In this document: positions 44,950 to 55,974 of the stretch, one piece after another
How positions within the stretch are numbered: the first letter of the stretch is position 1
Layout of the letters: each line of letters starts with the position of its first letter
From: Megalobrama amblycephala
Lineage: Eukaryota; Chordata; Actinopteri; Cypriniformes; Xenocyprididae
NCBI RefSeq assembly: GCF_018812025.1
Contig: NC_063054.1
Location: 11,212,082 to 11,276,081, forward strand
Reading direction: 5' to 3'
DNA length: 64,000 nucleotides
The notes under the pieces: model-generated
The model's input: only the letters and a program-made list of their open reading frames with translations
What the model was told of the DNA's origin: nothing
Databases searched by the model: none
Position numbers and translations under genes: made by a program

Positions 44950-46800
44950 ATGGGCATAGGATCACCAATTCCCCCAATGCTGCAGCGAAAAATAGTGGAG
45001 CAATATCAGAAAGGAGTTTCTCAGAGAAAAATTGCAAAGAGTTTGAAATTATCATCATCTACAGTGAATAATATCATCCAAAGATTCAGAGAATCTGGAA
45101 TATTCTCTGTACGTGAAGCCCCGTTCACACCGCCAGCGACTTTTTCGCTGCATGTCGCTAGTCTCCTACTGTGAAGTCGCTTGTGGGCGTTCCTAGTGCT
45201 GTTGCTCTAATGTCATTGGTAGACTGCACATCTGATCATATCTATAGAAAATGCAGTCACAAATGATATATAAAACTAAGAAATCATTCTAATTGGACAA
45301 GGAATTAGGTTTAAAATAATTAAAAGTAACATTCTGCTGTTGTAGAGTGTTGTGACTGCAGAGCTCGGTGCATTAAATAATTAACTAGATTAACGATCGG
45401 TCTATCAACAAATTAAACGTACTCATACTGTCAAAAATACTAAAATGTCATTCGAATTTGACAAATAATCAATTTTCTTGTCCCTAATAATAAACACAAT
45501 GCAGGGGAAACTGTAATATGAACTGCAGCAGTGCTAATGCTCACAGCATCATATAATAACAACACAAAATGTATGAATCAAACTCACAAGACTGCCGACC
45601 GTTTCTTTTCCACACATCATTTAATTATATCCATGTATGTACAGTCAAATCATATAAAACAGTGAAATCGCTCCGGAACTATCCCTGTCTGTCTTGCCTG
45701 CACTCGAGACGGTGACGTGAGCTCCAGAGAGCTTCATTCCTATTGGCTGTCGCTCACGAAATTCGCTCCTGATTTGCATAAAGTTGAAATATCTGAACTT
45801 TTGTCGCTTGTCTCTCATCGCTTGCCACGCCTACATTCCGTCGCCAACGGTCACTGTCGCTCTTGTCGCCGGAAGTCGCCAGCGCTCCATTGAAATGAAT
45901 GGGATCCTGTCGCTTTGTCGCTGCTTGTCGCTGGCGGTGTGAACGGGGCTTAAGGGTCAAGGCCGGAAAACCATACTGGATGCCCGTGATCTTCGGGCCC
46001 TTACACGGCACTGCATCACATACAGGAATGCTACTGTAATGGAAATCACAACATGGGCTCAGGAATACTTCCAGAAAACATTGTTGGTGAACACAATCCA
46101 CCGTGCCGTTCGCCGTTGCCGGTTAAAACTCTATAGGTCAAAAAAGAAGCCATATCTAAACATGATCCAGAAGTGCAGGTGTTCTCTGGGCCAAGGCTCA
46201 TTTAAAATGGACTGTGGCAAAGTGGAAAACTGTTCTGTGGTCAGACGAATCAAAATTTGAAGTTCTTTTTGGAAAACTGGGACGCCATGTCATCCGGACT
46301 AAAGAGGACAAAGACAACCCAAGTTGTTATCGGCACTCAGTTCAGAAGCCTGCATCTCTGATGGTATGGGGTTGCAGGAGTGCGTGTGGCATGGGCAGCT
46401 TACACATCTGGAAAGGCACCATCAATGCTGAAATGTATATCCAAGTTCTAGAACAACATATGCTCCCATCCAGAAGTTGTCTCTTTCAGGGAAGACCTTG
46501 CATTTTCCAACATGACAATGCCAGACCACATACTGCATCAATTACAACATCATGGATGCGTAGAAGAAGGATCCGGGTGCTGAAATGGCCAGCCTGCAGT
46601 CCAGATCTTTCACCCATAGAAAACATTTGGTGCATCATAAAGAGGAAGATGCGACAAAGAAGACCTAAGACAGTTGAGCAACTGGAAGCCTGTATTAGAC
46701 AAGAATGGGACAACATTCCTATTCCTAAACTTGAGCAACTTGTCTCCTCAGTCATTTGCAGACTGTTATAAAAAGAAGAGGGGATGCCACACAGTGGTAA
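44950..46800 (+). pseudogene. Tc1 transposase, broken by insertion and frameshifts
   Basis: The start ATG at 44950 gives MGIGSPIPPMLQRKIVEQYQ, then a helix-turn-helix QRKIAKSLKLSSSTVNNIIQ. The frame is cut at 45116 by the 45117-45950 element and resumes at about 45954 (GRKTILDARDLRALRRHC, then NTIHRAVRRC). A frameshift near 46190 moves to the frame 46214-46771: VLWSDESKF with the first Asp, FQHDNARPH with the second, and SPDLSPIENIW with the Glu exactly 34 residues later. A last frameshift near 46752 precedes VIKRRGDATQW and the stop at 46798. Excluding the insertion it is about 338 codons, the standard Tc1 length. Non-functional, but the triad is kept. Confidence 0.93.
45117..45950. mobile_element. 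PIF/Harbinger-like non-autonomous element
   Basis: The left end AGCCCCGTTCACACCGCCAG and the reversed right end are identical for at least 24 bp (continuing CGAC). Flanks are TGA (45114-45116) and TAA (45951-45953), consistent with a 3-bp TAA target duplication with one change. Such 3-bp TWA duplications are typical of PIF/Harbinger. The interior is rich in TCGC/GTCGC words near both ends. No transposase or Myb-like frame. It disrupts the Tc1 transposase, so it inserted after that element. Confidence 0.75.
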
Positions 46801-47109
46801 ACATGGCCTTGTCCCAACTTTTTTGAGATGTGTTGATGCCATGAAATTTAAAATCAACTTATTTTTCCCTTAAAATTATACATTTTCTCAGTTTAAACAT
46901 TTGATATGTCATCTATGTTGTATTCTGAATAAAATATTGAAATTTGAAACTTCCACATCATTGCATTCTGTTTTTATTCACAATTTGTACAGTGTCCCAA
47001 CTTTTTTGGAATCAGGTTTGTACATGTCAATTAACTCTAATTAGAGTATATGTAGACTATAAGGTTGGGCTAGGGTTAGAAAAGGTTGACAAGTGACTTT
47101 AGTCCTCCA

Positions 47110-47880
47110 TCCCCGAAGTCGCATCCTCACGCCTTAGAAACAGTTCAACGGGGGTTAAGGTGGAAGACGTGCAACTGGGGAGGAACATAACCAAAGAGGG
47201 GCAGGCAGAACAGTCCATGGGGGAGTGGAGGGAAGGAGGAGCCAGGGTGGTGTCAGATGTCCAACCACCAGCAGTGGAGACAGTAGAGTTGGAGACCTAG
47301 GCAGAGCAGAGGAGACACAGACACCGGGCAACATCGTAGGTCCTGGAGGCCAAGGTCGAGCCATGGTGACGAGTGGCTGAGGAGGGACCAGGGTGCTGGA
47401 TGACTGAGGCAGAGCCGGTGGGACTGAGGACCAAGGCGGAGTTAGAGGGAAGGTAGAACCCAACGGAGCTGATGGGGTGGAGGGATGAAGTGCAGCTGAA
47501 GGCCCGGATGTCCGTGGCGCAGGCAGATCGAAAAACTGACCAAGGCGGAGCCGGAAGGAAGAGGGAGGCTGGTGGAGCCGTAAGGATGACGGTAGGGAGG
47601 AAGGAGCCAAGGTGGAGCTGACTGGTCGACAGGCCAAGGTAGAGTGACTGGCAAAGTTGTCCAAGATGGAGGCAAGGGATCCATGTGCCTAGGCAGATCT
47701 GGAAACTGGAAGGCCTAAGAACCATACAGCACTGTACAGCAGAGTAGAGTCAACAGAGGGGGAGTCAAGGGACTGAAGGGAGCCAGCAGAGGCAGGGCTG
47801 AAAGGACTTGCTGTCTTTGGTAGAGGAGGTGGGAGAGGGAGGCTAGGTGGGACACAGGAGACTTGGAGCTGGGCGGGACC
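47110..47880. repeat. G/A-rich degenerate repeat with open minus-strand frames
   Basis: Purine-rich on the plus strand, with recurring CCAAGGYGGAGC-like words at about 47350, 47431, 47542, 47608 and 47634. The minus strand is open in all three frames for 80-169 codons (47155-47664 the longest), giving Pro/Ser/Leu-rich protein. Openness in three frames on one strand follows from the base bias and is not evidence of a gene. I do not recognise the family; a decayed retroelement part is possible. Confidence 0.45.
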
Positions 47881-50352
47881 AGCTAGGACTAAAGATTCAG
47901 GGAAATATCCTCTTCCACTTCTTCATAATAATTCCCAGAGGCCAGGTATAGCTGACCCTAAGTGATGGTAGTGTGGGTGGGGCTTTTCGCCATGCCCTTT
48001 TTGTTTTGAGGTTGTGTGTTCTGTCACATATAGGTGGCTGTAGAAATCGCACAACCATGGAGAATAAAACAAGAATTATCTTTAATAGCATCACTTTAGA
48101 ACACCCAGAAAACACAGAAAATATATTAAACACAAACTCAAATGACAATCAACAATCAGTAACCAAGGAGGTAGAATGTCTAAAGTGGACTATCAAAATA
48201 AAGTGTTCTATACAGATCTATAATATTCTTGCTGCACAAATCATAGTTTGAATGTCTTCAATATAAGTCACATTAAGGACATTGTTCAGTTGTTTCTGGT
48301 AAATTATTTTGAATGCTATAGGTCATTCATACATTTACATTTCTTGCTTCCCTTTTATGTCAGAATTAGATGTTGTGTATCTTGAGAGTGTAATTTCAGA
48401 ACCATCATTTGTTGCAGCACTTTACTTTTGATCTGTTTGTTATAAAGATGCTGTTAGGGAACAGGTTGTTATGATATATTATAGTCAACACAGTTTCATT
48501 TAACTCAGTGTTTTGGGAAGCCCAGCCTTAGGGCCTGTAGTTTAATTTTAACTTGGCAAACACAGGATTGCAGTTTTAAAGAATCTTCCTAAAGCTTAAG
48601 TTGCACAGAAACATGTGGGCCTGTCATGATATCAGATTTTCACTAAATGGTTATTGTGGCCAGGAGTTTCATGATAATGGTATTATCATGATATCTATGT
48701 AAATAAAAATGTATGATAATAAACAATGCTATCAGTCAAGTTCATCTTATTTTGTCTTTTTTTGGCTAAGAAATCACATTCAAAATATGAGAGTAGAAAG
48801 CAATTCATAACCATAACTATACATTTGTGGTGCAGTAGTAACTACGCACTTTTTTGTCGTCATTTTTTTTTTCATTTTTTTTTTTCACCCATTTTATGAT
48901 GGGTGGCAACCAGCGTTGAGGTGCATTGCCGATGTTATCATGTGTGTAATATTAACATCTCATTATTTCATTTTTAAATATCACAGTTATCCTCAATTCT
49001 AGTATACTGCAACACCATAGATACATCAACAAATTTAATTTGTTAAAACTATAAATATTAACCACAAATATTCCTCAGTTTCTCTGTTTAGTTATTTGAA
49101 CGCTTTCGACCAAGCAAATGTCAAAAGGTCAATTTTTTAGCAAAAATTTAAAATAGAACCCCACTGAACCATTTTTATTTATTGATTGATTTTACATGAA
49201 ATGTGATCTTGCAATAGTTTTCACATTTCAATACAGTTAATTAATTAGATCTGAGTGAGCATGGGCTAGATGAATGCCTATAAATCTCTTCCTCCTCCTC
49301 TTCTTCCAGTGGCAGTTACAAATCTGTTCCTGTACTCTGTAGCATGTCAGTCACAAGTAATTATTGAACTGTGATTAGACCTCAGACCAGATGATCCATG
49401 AATGCGGCGTGTTAAACTCAAAGACAAGATGCTCATGGTGTTTTTAGATGCAAATAAATGAGGAGACACTGATTCAGTGGCGCCTTGATAAACATGGCTA
49501 CCTGCTTAAATCGTGCAGAGCCTGTTAATTAGAATGATTAGCTACAAACACCTCACCACTGAGTAATTAATTTAGAACAGGAGTTGTTGACATGAGGACA
49601 GCTCATTAACATAGGCAATAATTGTGTCGTTGTGAGTGCATCTGCATTTAATTTCCTATGAACAGACATAAAAACAAAGAAATGCTTTAGTAAAACCCAT
49701 ATACATATATTCTCTTTTTTTTCTGTTTTTGTGCAGTAAGTATTAATTTAAAAAATGGTGCATTTCTAAATAGGGCTGTGAAACTTATATAAAGAGTCTC
49801 AGAGGAAGAAAGCCAAGTTAGAATAATTTCCCAGCTGTCCATTTTTCATGGTTTGAAAGACTAAACTTTAAATCCACACTTTAAGACCCTCAGAATTATT
49901 CACATCAGTGTACACATTTTACTTTTTACTAAAGCCTATTCTCAAAACATTAACAGATAACAGATGAGAGGCTATTGTACAAGACATGTTTTGAGCTCCA
50001 GTCAGCCCCTAAGTGCGTAGTTTATTTCTCACCTAAGCTTTTATGTTGACAAGAATGGAGAAAGTAAATAAAACGGACACAAAAATCTCACAGTCAACCA
50101 AATTATATAAGCACAGAAAAAAATAGTTTTTGAACCATTGTGAAAGTGAAAAATCATCTTAATTAGAATGAAGCTATCGGACAATAAACAGAACATAAAA
50201 TCTGGCAGTAAATCTTTTCAACGTCAAAGAGTTTAAGAGACACAGAAACGAGCAGAGCTTCCAAATTTTCTGTGTGACTACAACAAAAATGGTAAATTTG
50301 ACACTAAAACATAAAAACACGAGAAATGTTTTTGTTTTAAACATTTGTTTTG
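47881..50352. other. Unannotated stretch, repeat-poor at about 49260-49640
   Basis: 48628-48690 resembles one end of an old hAT-like repeat (GGGCCTGTCATGATATC). 49260-49640 has no repeats and many TAATTA/ATTAG words (AAGTAATTATTGAAC, CTGTTAATTAGAATG, GAGTAATTAATTTAG), a good composition match to conserved regulatory DNA, unverified. No exon recognised. Confidence 0.33.
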
Positions 50353-50626
50353 ACTGTAAACCCTAATGCTCAAAATAGTTTATTGGTTTGAGTAGGACAA
50401 ACTTAAATTAAACAAATAAGTTAAATTAACTGTTATGAGTATTTAGAACTTTCTTTTTCTTTTGAGTTCATGCCACTGACATATTTCAAGTAAACTGAAC
50501 TTCTGAACTCATTGTTTTGAGTTATATTAACTAATTTCTTTTCATTTTGGGCTGGGATTTTTTATTGCCCTGCATGCTTTGCCCATGGAACTCGAAAGGG
50601 AGAGTAAATGCTAAAATTAAGTGTTA
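50353..50626 (+). repeat. Interspersed repeat, copy B of the 11.1/50.4-kb pair
   Basis: Same orientation and order of words as 11131-11415, including ACTGTAAACCCTAA at the start and AGTAAATGCTAAAATTA at the end. Confidence 0.75.
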
Positions 50627-50792
50627 TATAATGTTATTATAATGTCATCAAGGGAAATTTAGTAGTGATTAATGAGTTTCTTTTAATGTTGTTTTTGGAG
50701 AGTTACCATCATGGTGACAAGTGGTTCATGAGCTTGGTTTGAAAGCAGGTAAGTTACATGTTTTAAGTTATAGGCTACTATTGTTAATGTGA

Positions 50793-50962
50793 CCGGTCTG
50801 CGCCTTCACTCTGCGTTGTGGTTTATTGAAGAGACCGGACAACAGAAATTCCTCAGACCACTTGTTTTTATTCTGAGATAATAAAAAGAAAAACAAAATC
50901 AAAAGACAATCTGTGGCCTTTTAGCATCAACCTTCCTTCAGCTGCACTTACCGCGAACTGCA
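50793..50962 (-). pseudogene. Apparent spliced (processed) copy of the adjacent split segment
   Basis: On the minus strand 50962-50932 (AGCTGAAGGAAG) is fused directly to 50931-50873 (GTTGATGCTAAAAGGCC to TTATTATCTCAG). It continues into AATAAAAACAAGTGG and an AATAAA at about 50837. In the neighbour (51103-51371) the same two blocks are separated by 179 bp that begin GTGAGT and end CAG. The fused version therefore looks like the product of exact GT-AG splicing. No open reading frame of note, so the source would be a non-coding or untranslated transcript. Confidence 0.5.
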
Positions 50963-51102
50963 CTTTACATTACAGTTTCAGATGAACTGCATATGATCTG
51001 ATTAACAAACTTTACATTTAACATTAACATTTTTCACACTATAAAACATTTTATATAAATTCAAGACAATAATATGCACAGAAACATAGATGGAAAACAT
51101 AC

Positions 51103-51420
51103 CTGAGATAATAAAAAGAAAAACAAAATCAAAAGACAATCTGTGGCCTTTTAGCATCAACCTGCCAGTCAAAACAGATCATTTTAGCCACAGATCTTGG
51201 TTAAACACTCAAAACAAAATACATCATATTCCAGAACCTTTCAATGATATTAAACTTAATTTTTAACACACAAATAGATAATTTCTTGTCATTTAATAGC
51301 TAATTTTAAACTTTATTGACAGAGCTTAAGCAGAACTCACCTTCCTTCAGCTGCGCTTACCGCGAACTGAAGGAAAGCGACCGGAACTCAATTCTTAAAG
51401 GAGCCGTGTACCATTTTTTA
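51103..51420 (-). other. Intron-containing counterpart of 50793-50962
   Basis: Minus strand: block 1 ends CAGCTGAAGGAAG at 51341; then a candidate intron at 51340-51162 (starts GTGAGTTC, ends TTGACTGGCAG); then block 2 at 51161-51103, ending CTCAG. The next bases are GTATGT, another donor-like sequence, and this is exactly where the two copies diverge. Block 1 has one mismatch in 30 bp and block 2 is identical over 59 bp. It could be two exons of an unknown transcript. No protein frame recognised. Confidence 0.45.
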
Positions 51421-52228
51421 ACAATTACTACAAACACAGAAGAAAATGAACTTATAAGCATAGAAAACAACTCAAATAACAAAAATCAATATAAAAAGAA
51501 TTTCCAAAATTCAAAATACTGGGAGAGATTTTGTGTGAAATTAATAAATTTTATATATATAACATCTGTTACATTAACATGTTAGCAAATTAGCAACGTT
51601 GACATTTTCTGAATTAGATAGCGAGTAAAATATTTACATAGATTTACAATAGCCTGATAATTTTAAGTGAAAAATATAAATTAGTTTACTCAAATATTTC
51701 AAGTTAAGAAGAATAAAAATGTATAAAGGCGGGGTATCAGACAGTTTCTGCCAATCTCATGTTAATCTTGAGTACACACAGAGTAGTATTGCATCCTTTG
51801 TATCTCCGAAAAGTCTTTAGTTTTATCATATTTATAAAAGATAGATACGCTGTACTGAGTGTTTCCGAAAAAGTCGAGCTCCTGGAGGCGTGCCTGCCGT
51901 CAGTGCCGTGGGCAGAGCTAAAGAGTCACGAGCGCGCGCATCTTTTGCATAAAGATCATCTGCAAGCTTTGACATCATTATAAATAAAAAGGGAAGAAAG
52001 GGAAACTTTGGCCATGTTTAGCATGAGAATTCAATCTATCTATATCTAGTTTTTACATTGTACTTATATTTTAAAAATACCTGCATGTAATTACAGCTGT
52101 AATTAATTTATGTAATCACATCTATAATTACACTATCGACCCTTTCCTTACACTTTAACCCACCCTTAAACTGTACTTATTTTTTAATGTGACTACATTG
52201 TAGTTAAGGACACCTAATATAAAGTGTG

Positions 52229-52314
<86 letters not shown>

Positions 52315-53655
52315 AATCATCATTACCCTGAGACAGAAATGGTTTCCATACATATATGTGCCACCATTTATCCAACATTTTTTCTCAGTTATATATTTAA
52401 ATATATATTTAAATTAATATCACACATCTGACACATTCATATCATTCTATTAAGGAATGCATGTATTAGGGATATGTTTGTGAGTTGTTTATATTCTCAT
52501 TTTCACTAATGCCTGTTTTCATTTTCATTCCTAACAGTATCATTTCTGTGTTGACTGAATGTTTTGGCAATATTGTATGGGGAACAGTTATGCCACAGTT
52601 ATGCCAATAAAGCACACTGAAATGATTTGAATAGAAAGACAGAAAGTGAAGTAGACATTTAGATTCAGTGACACTGACATACAAGAAAAGAGACATGATT
52701 TATATTGTCTCTAAGGCTCTGCGTTTAATAGAGTCCTGGTATCTAAAAGGAAAGGAAAAATCTGCCCATCTGTTTGTGTTTTGCAGGTAAGATAACTAAT
52801 AATGAGTTGATTTAATCAGTGCAGTGCCGAAACAAAACAGACACAGGGTGACTTCTCAACTCTGGAGGACTGCGGACAACCCCAGAGCAAGAGAAAAACA
52901 AGTATGCGAAAACTATCAGAAATTATTATGAATCCAGCTAGCGTTGTTGTTATTGATTTCCCATCTTTTCTTGGCTCATAAACAGTGTACTGTGAGTCGC
53001 TCAGCCTGAGCTCACAGCTTACCAACAGATCTGGGATCAACGGCCACGAGGAGATCGATTTTGCCATGCAGATTTCAAGTCCTGCTTAACCAGTGCTGGC
53101 ATTATGAGAAGTTCACTTTAGGCCATCAGTCAGCTTACATGAGCTGCTGAAGCATCATGGTCCAAAGATAAGTGTGTTTGTATATTGAGGAACAGAATGT
53201 TAGCTGAACACCTCCTGACGTGAAGGGATTCTCTGGAATCATGATCTAGCTTATTGTTGGCAATTTTAGAACTGTAAATTGAGGTTCAGCTTGAAATACA
53301 TCACAGTACATGCAGATGTTTTGCAGAGCTTGGTTGAACTTGGCTGTTCATTTACTTTTGTATTGTACTTGTATTGTATTTTATTGCAACACTGGTTAAA
53401 AGAGGACAGCTTCAGTTTCAGTAGCGTCATACACAACAAATGTGTTCTAAAATCTGCTCAAAATATCAAAGATGTTTCCGACTGGATGGATGTGTGTGCC
53501 CATGATACACTACGCAATTTTCTGTGAAATGTGTAAAGTGTGGCGCAGACTTTTAGCAACTATTGTCGACTTATTCAGACTGGGGCAAAAATCTGAGTAA
53601 AAGCCACGTAGTGTATTCTAGCCTTACATGCAAAACAACCACATTAAACTGTATT
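51421..53655. other. Unannotated stretch with a CTAT microsatellite
   Basis: 51840-51980 has a GC-rich patch (GAGCTCCTGGAGGCGTGCC) resembling a repeat fragment. 52820-53070 is repeat-poor. 53507-53623 is bounded by inverted ATACACTACG / CGTAGTGTAT, a possible tiny element. No exon that I can support. Confidence 0.35.
52229..52314. repeat. (CTAT)n microsatellite
   Basis: About 21 CTAT units. The Tyr-Leu-Ser-Ile frame over it is an artefact. Confidence 0.97.
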
Positions 53656-54496
53656 TTTGTCTTCTGGTTCTCGAATCTGATTGGCTGAGAGTCGTGCGAT
53701 ATTCGCCCAGTATCAGCACTGGAACCATTTCACCGTTTGTATCACTCAGTCATGGCGGTCAAGCAAATCCACCATATATATATTTTTTTCCCTTATAATT
53801 ACTACTGTTTTTGTGTTGTGTAGAATGTAGTTTTAAGAGTTTTTTTGTTGAGAATGTATCTATTTAGATCTCAAATTTGTGACCCATATATAAACATAGC
53901 ACCTATTTTACAATTTGTTTAGATGCATTTGCATCTTTTTGCGCTGTCATGGGAAACCTTTTAAAGGGACAAAGATATGATAATTTCCTCAGCGGACATT
54001 CAAACTGATATTTTATAATGGATATAATATTATGGACATTGACCTGAAGAATGAATGCTAAATCAGATGCAGGTCGATCCAGAGGTGTAAAAAGTACCTG
54101 AAAACTACACTGCGTTCCGAATTATTATGCAATTGACATATCAGATTTCAGCACAATAAACATTCAGATTTTAGTTTTTCTAAGAAAATGTTTGTTTGTT
54201 TATTTATCCATGTCTTTTTAGATAACTGGTATCAATCTCAGACAAAATAATTTGCCAGATCTATGGAAACCCTACTTAGAGGTTGTTCCACATTATTAAG
54301 CAAGTCACAGTTCTCATGCAATATGGGGAGGAAGAAAGATCTTTCTGAAGATGAAAAGCATGAAATGGTGCAATGTTGTGCAAAAGGCATGAAAACAACT
54401 AATATTGTGTGCCACTGAATGGAGATTATCAAATTATCATAAGATTTGTGAGTGATTTAGAGCACAGCAGAACTCGGTCAGATAAAGGCTTATTAA

Positions 54497-55762
54497 CACT
54501 CTGAGGTCTGAGGGTATCGCCGGCGATACCACCGCGTTTTTTTTCTTACCAGTGTGAAAGAGACTCAAAATACTCTGTCAATGTTGCACATGCAATTAAG
54601 AGTTATACACCATTTTAATCTGTTGAATATCTTCTTTCATTTGTGTACACTCAGAGTAAAAACAAAATGTTGTGCTTTTTGTAAAATAAAGAAAACTAAC
54701 ATGATGCGTGATCTCTCGTCTCCCTCTGAACGAACTCCAATCTGATAGTTCTCAGAAAATGAACTGTAACTTAGTGAATACTAATGACAAAAAAATTACA
54801 CTCATGTCTAAAGAAACGTTGAAATGTCAGGTTTTAAATTGTGCAAGTCAAATCGAAAACAAACATTCTCTGTTTATGTAATCTGTATGAAAAGAGAGCC
54901 ATGTCAGAAGTCTGTGATTCAGCTCATTATCCGCTAATGCGGCCACGCCCACGGAGCCAGCGCTATTCAGACACAAATTCTGAGGCAACACATGCATACA
55001 TCATCTCAATCGTGTATTTATTATCTTGAAAAGTGTTTATCTGGATGTTAAAGCCATGGTTAGCCAGCTCTAGAAGACATGCAGTTAGTTCCTAGTTCCT
55101 TTTCTTCTTTATATGGATTTGTGGCCTAAAGGTGCACAGAGAGCGCCCTCTGGCTGCAAGTATGAATTGAAAACACCATTCCTGAAATGTCCTCTTCTTC
55201 TTTAGAATAATTTGTGGACTAAAGGTGTACAGAGCGCCCTCCGGCTGCAAGTATGAATTGAAAACACAGTATCCAGCACTCATAGTGATGAGAATAAATA
55301 TAGAATAAATATTATATATATAATATAGAAATTTGACATAAACATATAAGAATCCATCAATATTTCTCCAAATGTGCATGCTTTTAAAAGCCTATATGAA
55401 ATGCCATAGAGGTAACATAATTGTTCAGGCACTTTGCATCATTTCTATATTATTTGCAAATTTCTATATTATATATACATTATATTTTAAAGAATATAAT
55501 AGAATACAATTATTTTAAATTGAGCTGAGACATGATTACAGAGGGTTTTTTTTCACAGCCTACCTGACTGAAAGGCCTCATTAATATGCAAGTCATTTCA
55601 GGTCATTATTATGCGGTTCTTTTGTCTTCTCAGGTGAGAATCACCCATTATTCATGCAGATTCACGCCTCCACGGATACTGTGTTTCTTGACAAAAAGTG
55701 TCTTACAAAAACTAAATCAATATATTGTTTTATATGAAGGAGTAGGCAGCATAATTTTTACA
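54497..55762 (+). mobile_element. piggyBac-like non-autonomous element, copy B (3'-truncated)
   Basis: Starts after TTAA (54493-54496) with CACTCTGAGGTC and follows copy A (15070-16587) closely to GCAGCATAATTTTTAC, where it stops at about 55762. Its last ~300 bp, the right inverted repeat and about 100 bp of the neighbouring Tc1 arm are deleted. A local duplication of about 75 bp (55101-55178 and 55195-55266) is unique to this copy. Confidence 0.75.
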
Positions 55763-55974
55763 TAAGCTGCTGGTGTCTCTGGAGTATTGAGAACCTCACC
55801 ATGCAGGCTGGTAGTTGTGCGTAAAGATTTTAGACACCACTAACCAAACCTAACAAAGAGAAACATTTACAGTCGGTGTAGAAATACATTTTTAAACAGT
55901 TTTATTGCTGTCGTGTTTTTTTTTGCAGCATGGGATAGTGAATAGTGCATTGTACAATAGTGCATTGTACTATG

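Larger units (their letters stand above)
44617..47020 (+). mobile_element. Tc1-like transposon with long inverted repeats, interrupted
   Basis: Flanked by TA at 44615-44616 and 47021-47022. The left end AAGCCGATTCCAAAAAAGTT and reversed right end AACCTGATTCCAAAAAAGTT start inverted repeats of about 200 bp. Within each, the CATTCCAAAAAAGTT-type motif occurs again about 170 bp inward (44788; right arm about 46815), the IR/DR layout of many fish Tc1 elements. It holds a nearly full-length but broken transposase and an 834-bp PIF/Harbinger-like insertion. Without the insertion it is about 1.57 kb, the normal family size. Confidence 0.93.
44585..47095 (+). repeat. GTAACTTTGCAA repeat family, copy 3, split by Tc1
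   Basis: Left piece ATTCTACTGACTACAAGTAA up to CAAGTA (44616); right piece TACATGTCAATTAACTC onwards with GTAGACTATAAGGTTGGGC. The two join across the Tc1 element as in the other copies of the family at 17511 and 24631. Confidence 0.6.

Noticed and set aside
47155..47664. 169-codon minus-strand frame as a proline-rich gene
   Set aside because: Two other minus-strand frames are open as well, because of base bias; no domain, splice or promoter evidence.
52226..52417. Tyr-Leu-Ser-Ile repeat protein frame
   Set aside because: Translation of the CTAT microsatellite.
52816..53067. 83-codon minus-strand frame as a host exon
   Set aside because: No convincing splice sites on both sides and no recognised protein; kept only as repeat-poor sequence.
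53507..53623. 117-bp segment with inverted ATACACTACG ends as a transposon
   Set aside because: Ten-bp ends and no target duplication; too little evidence.
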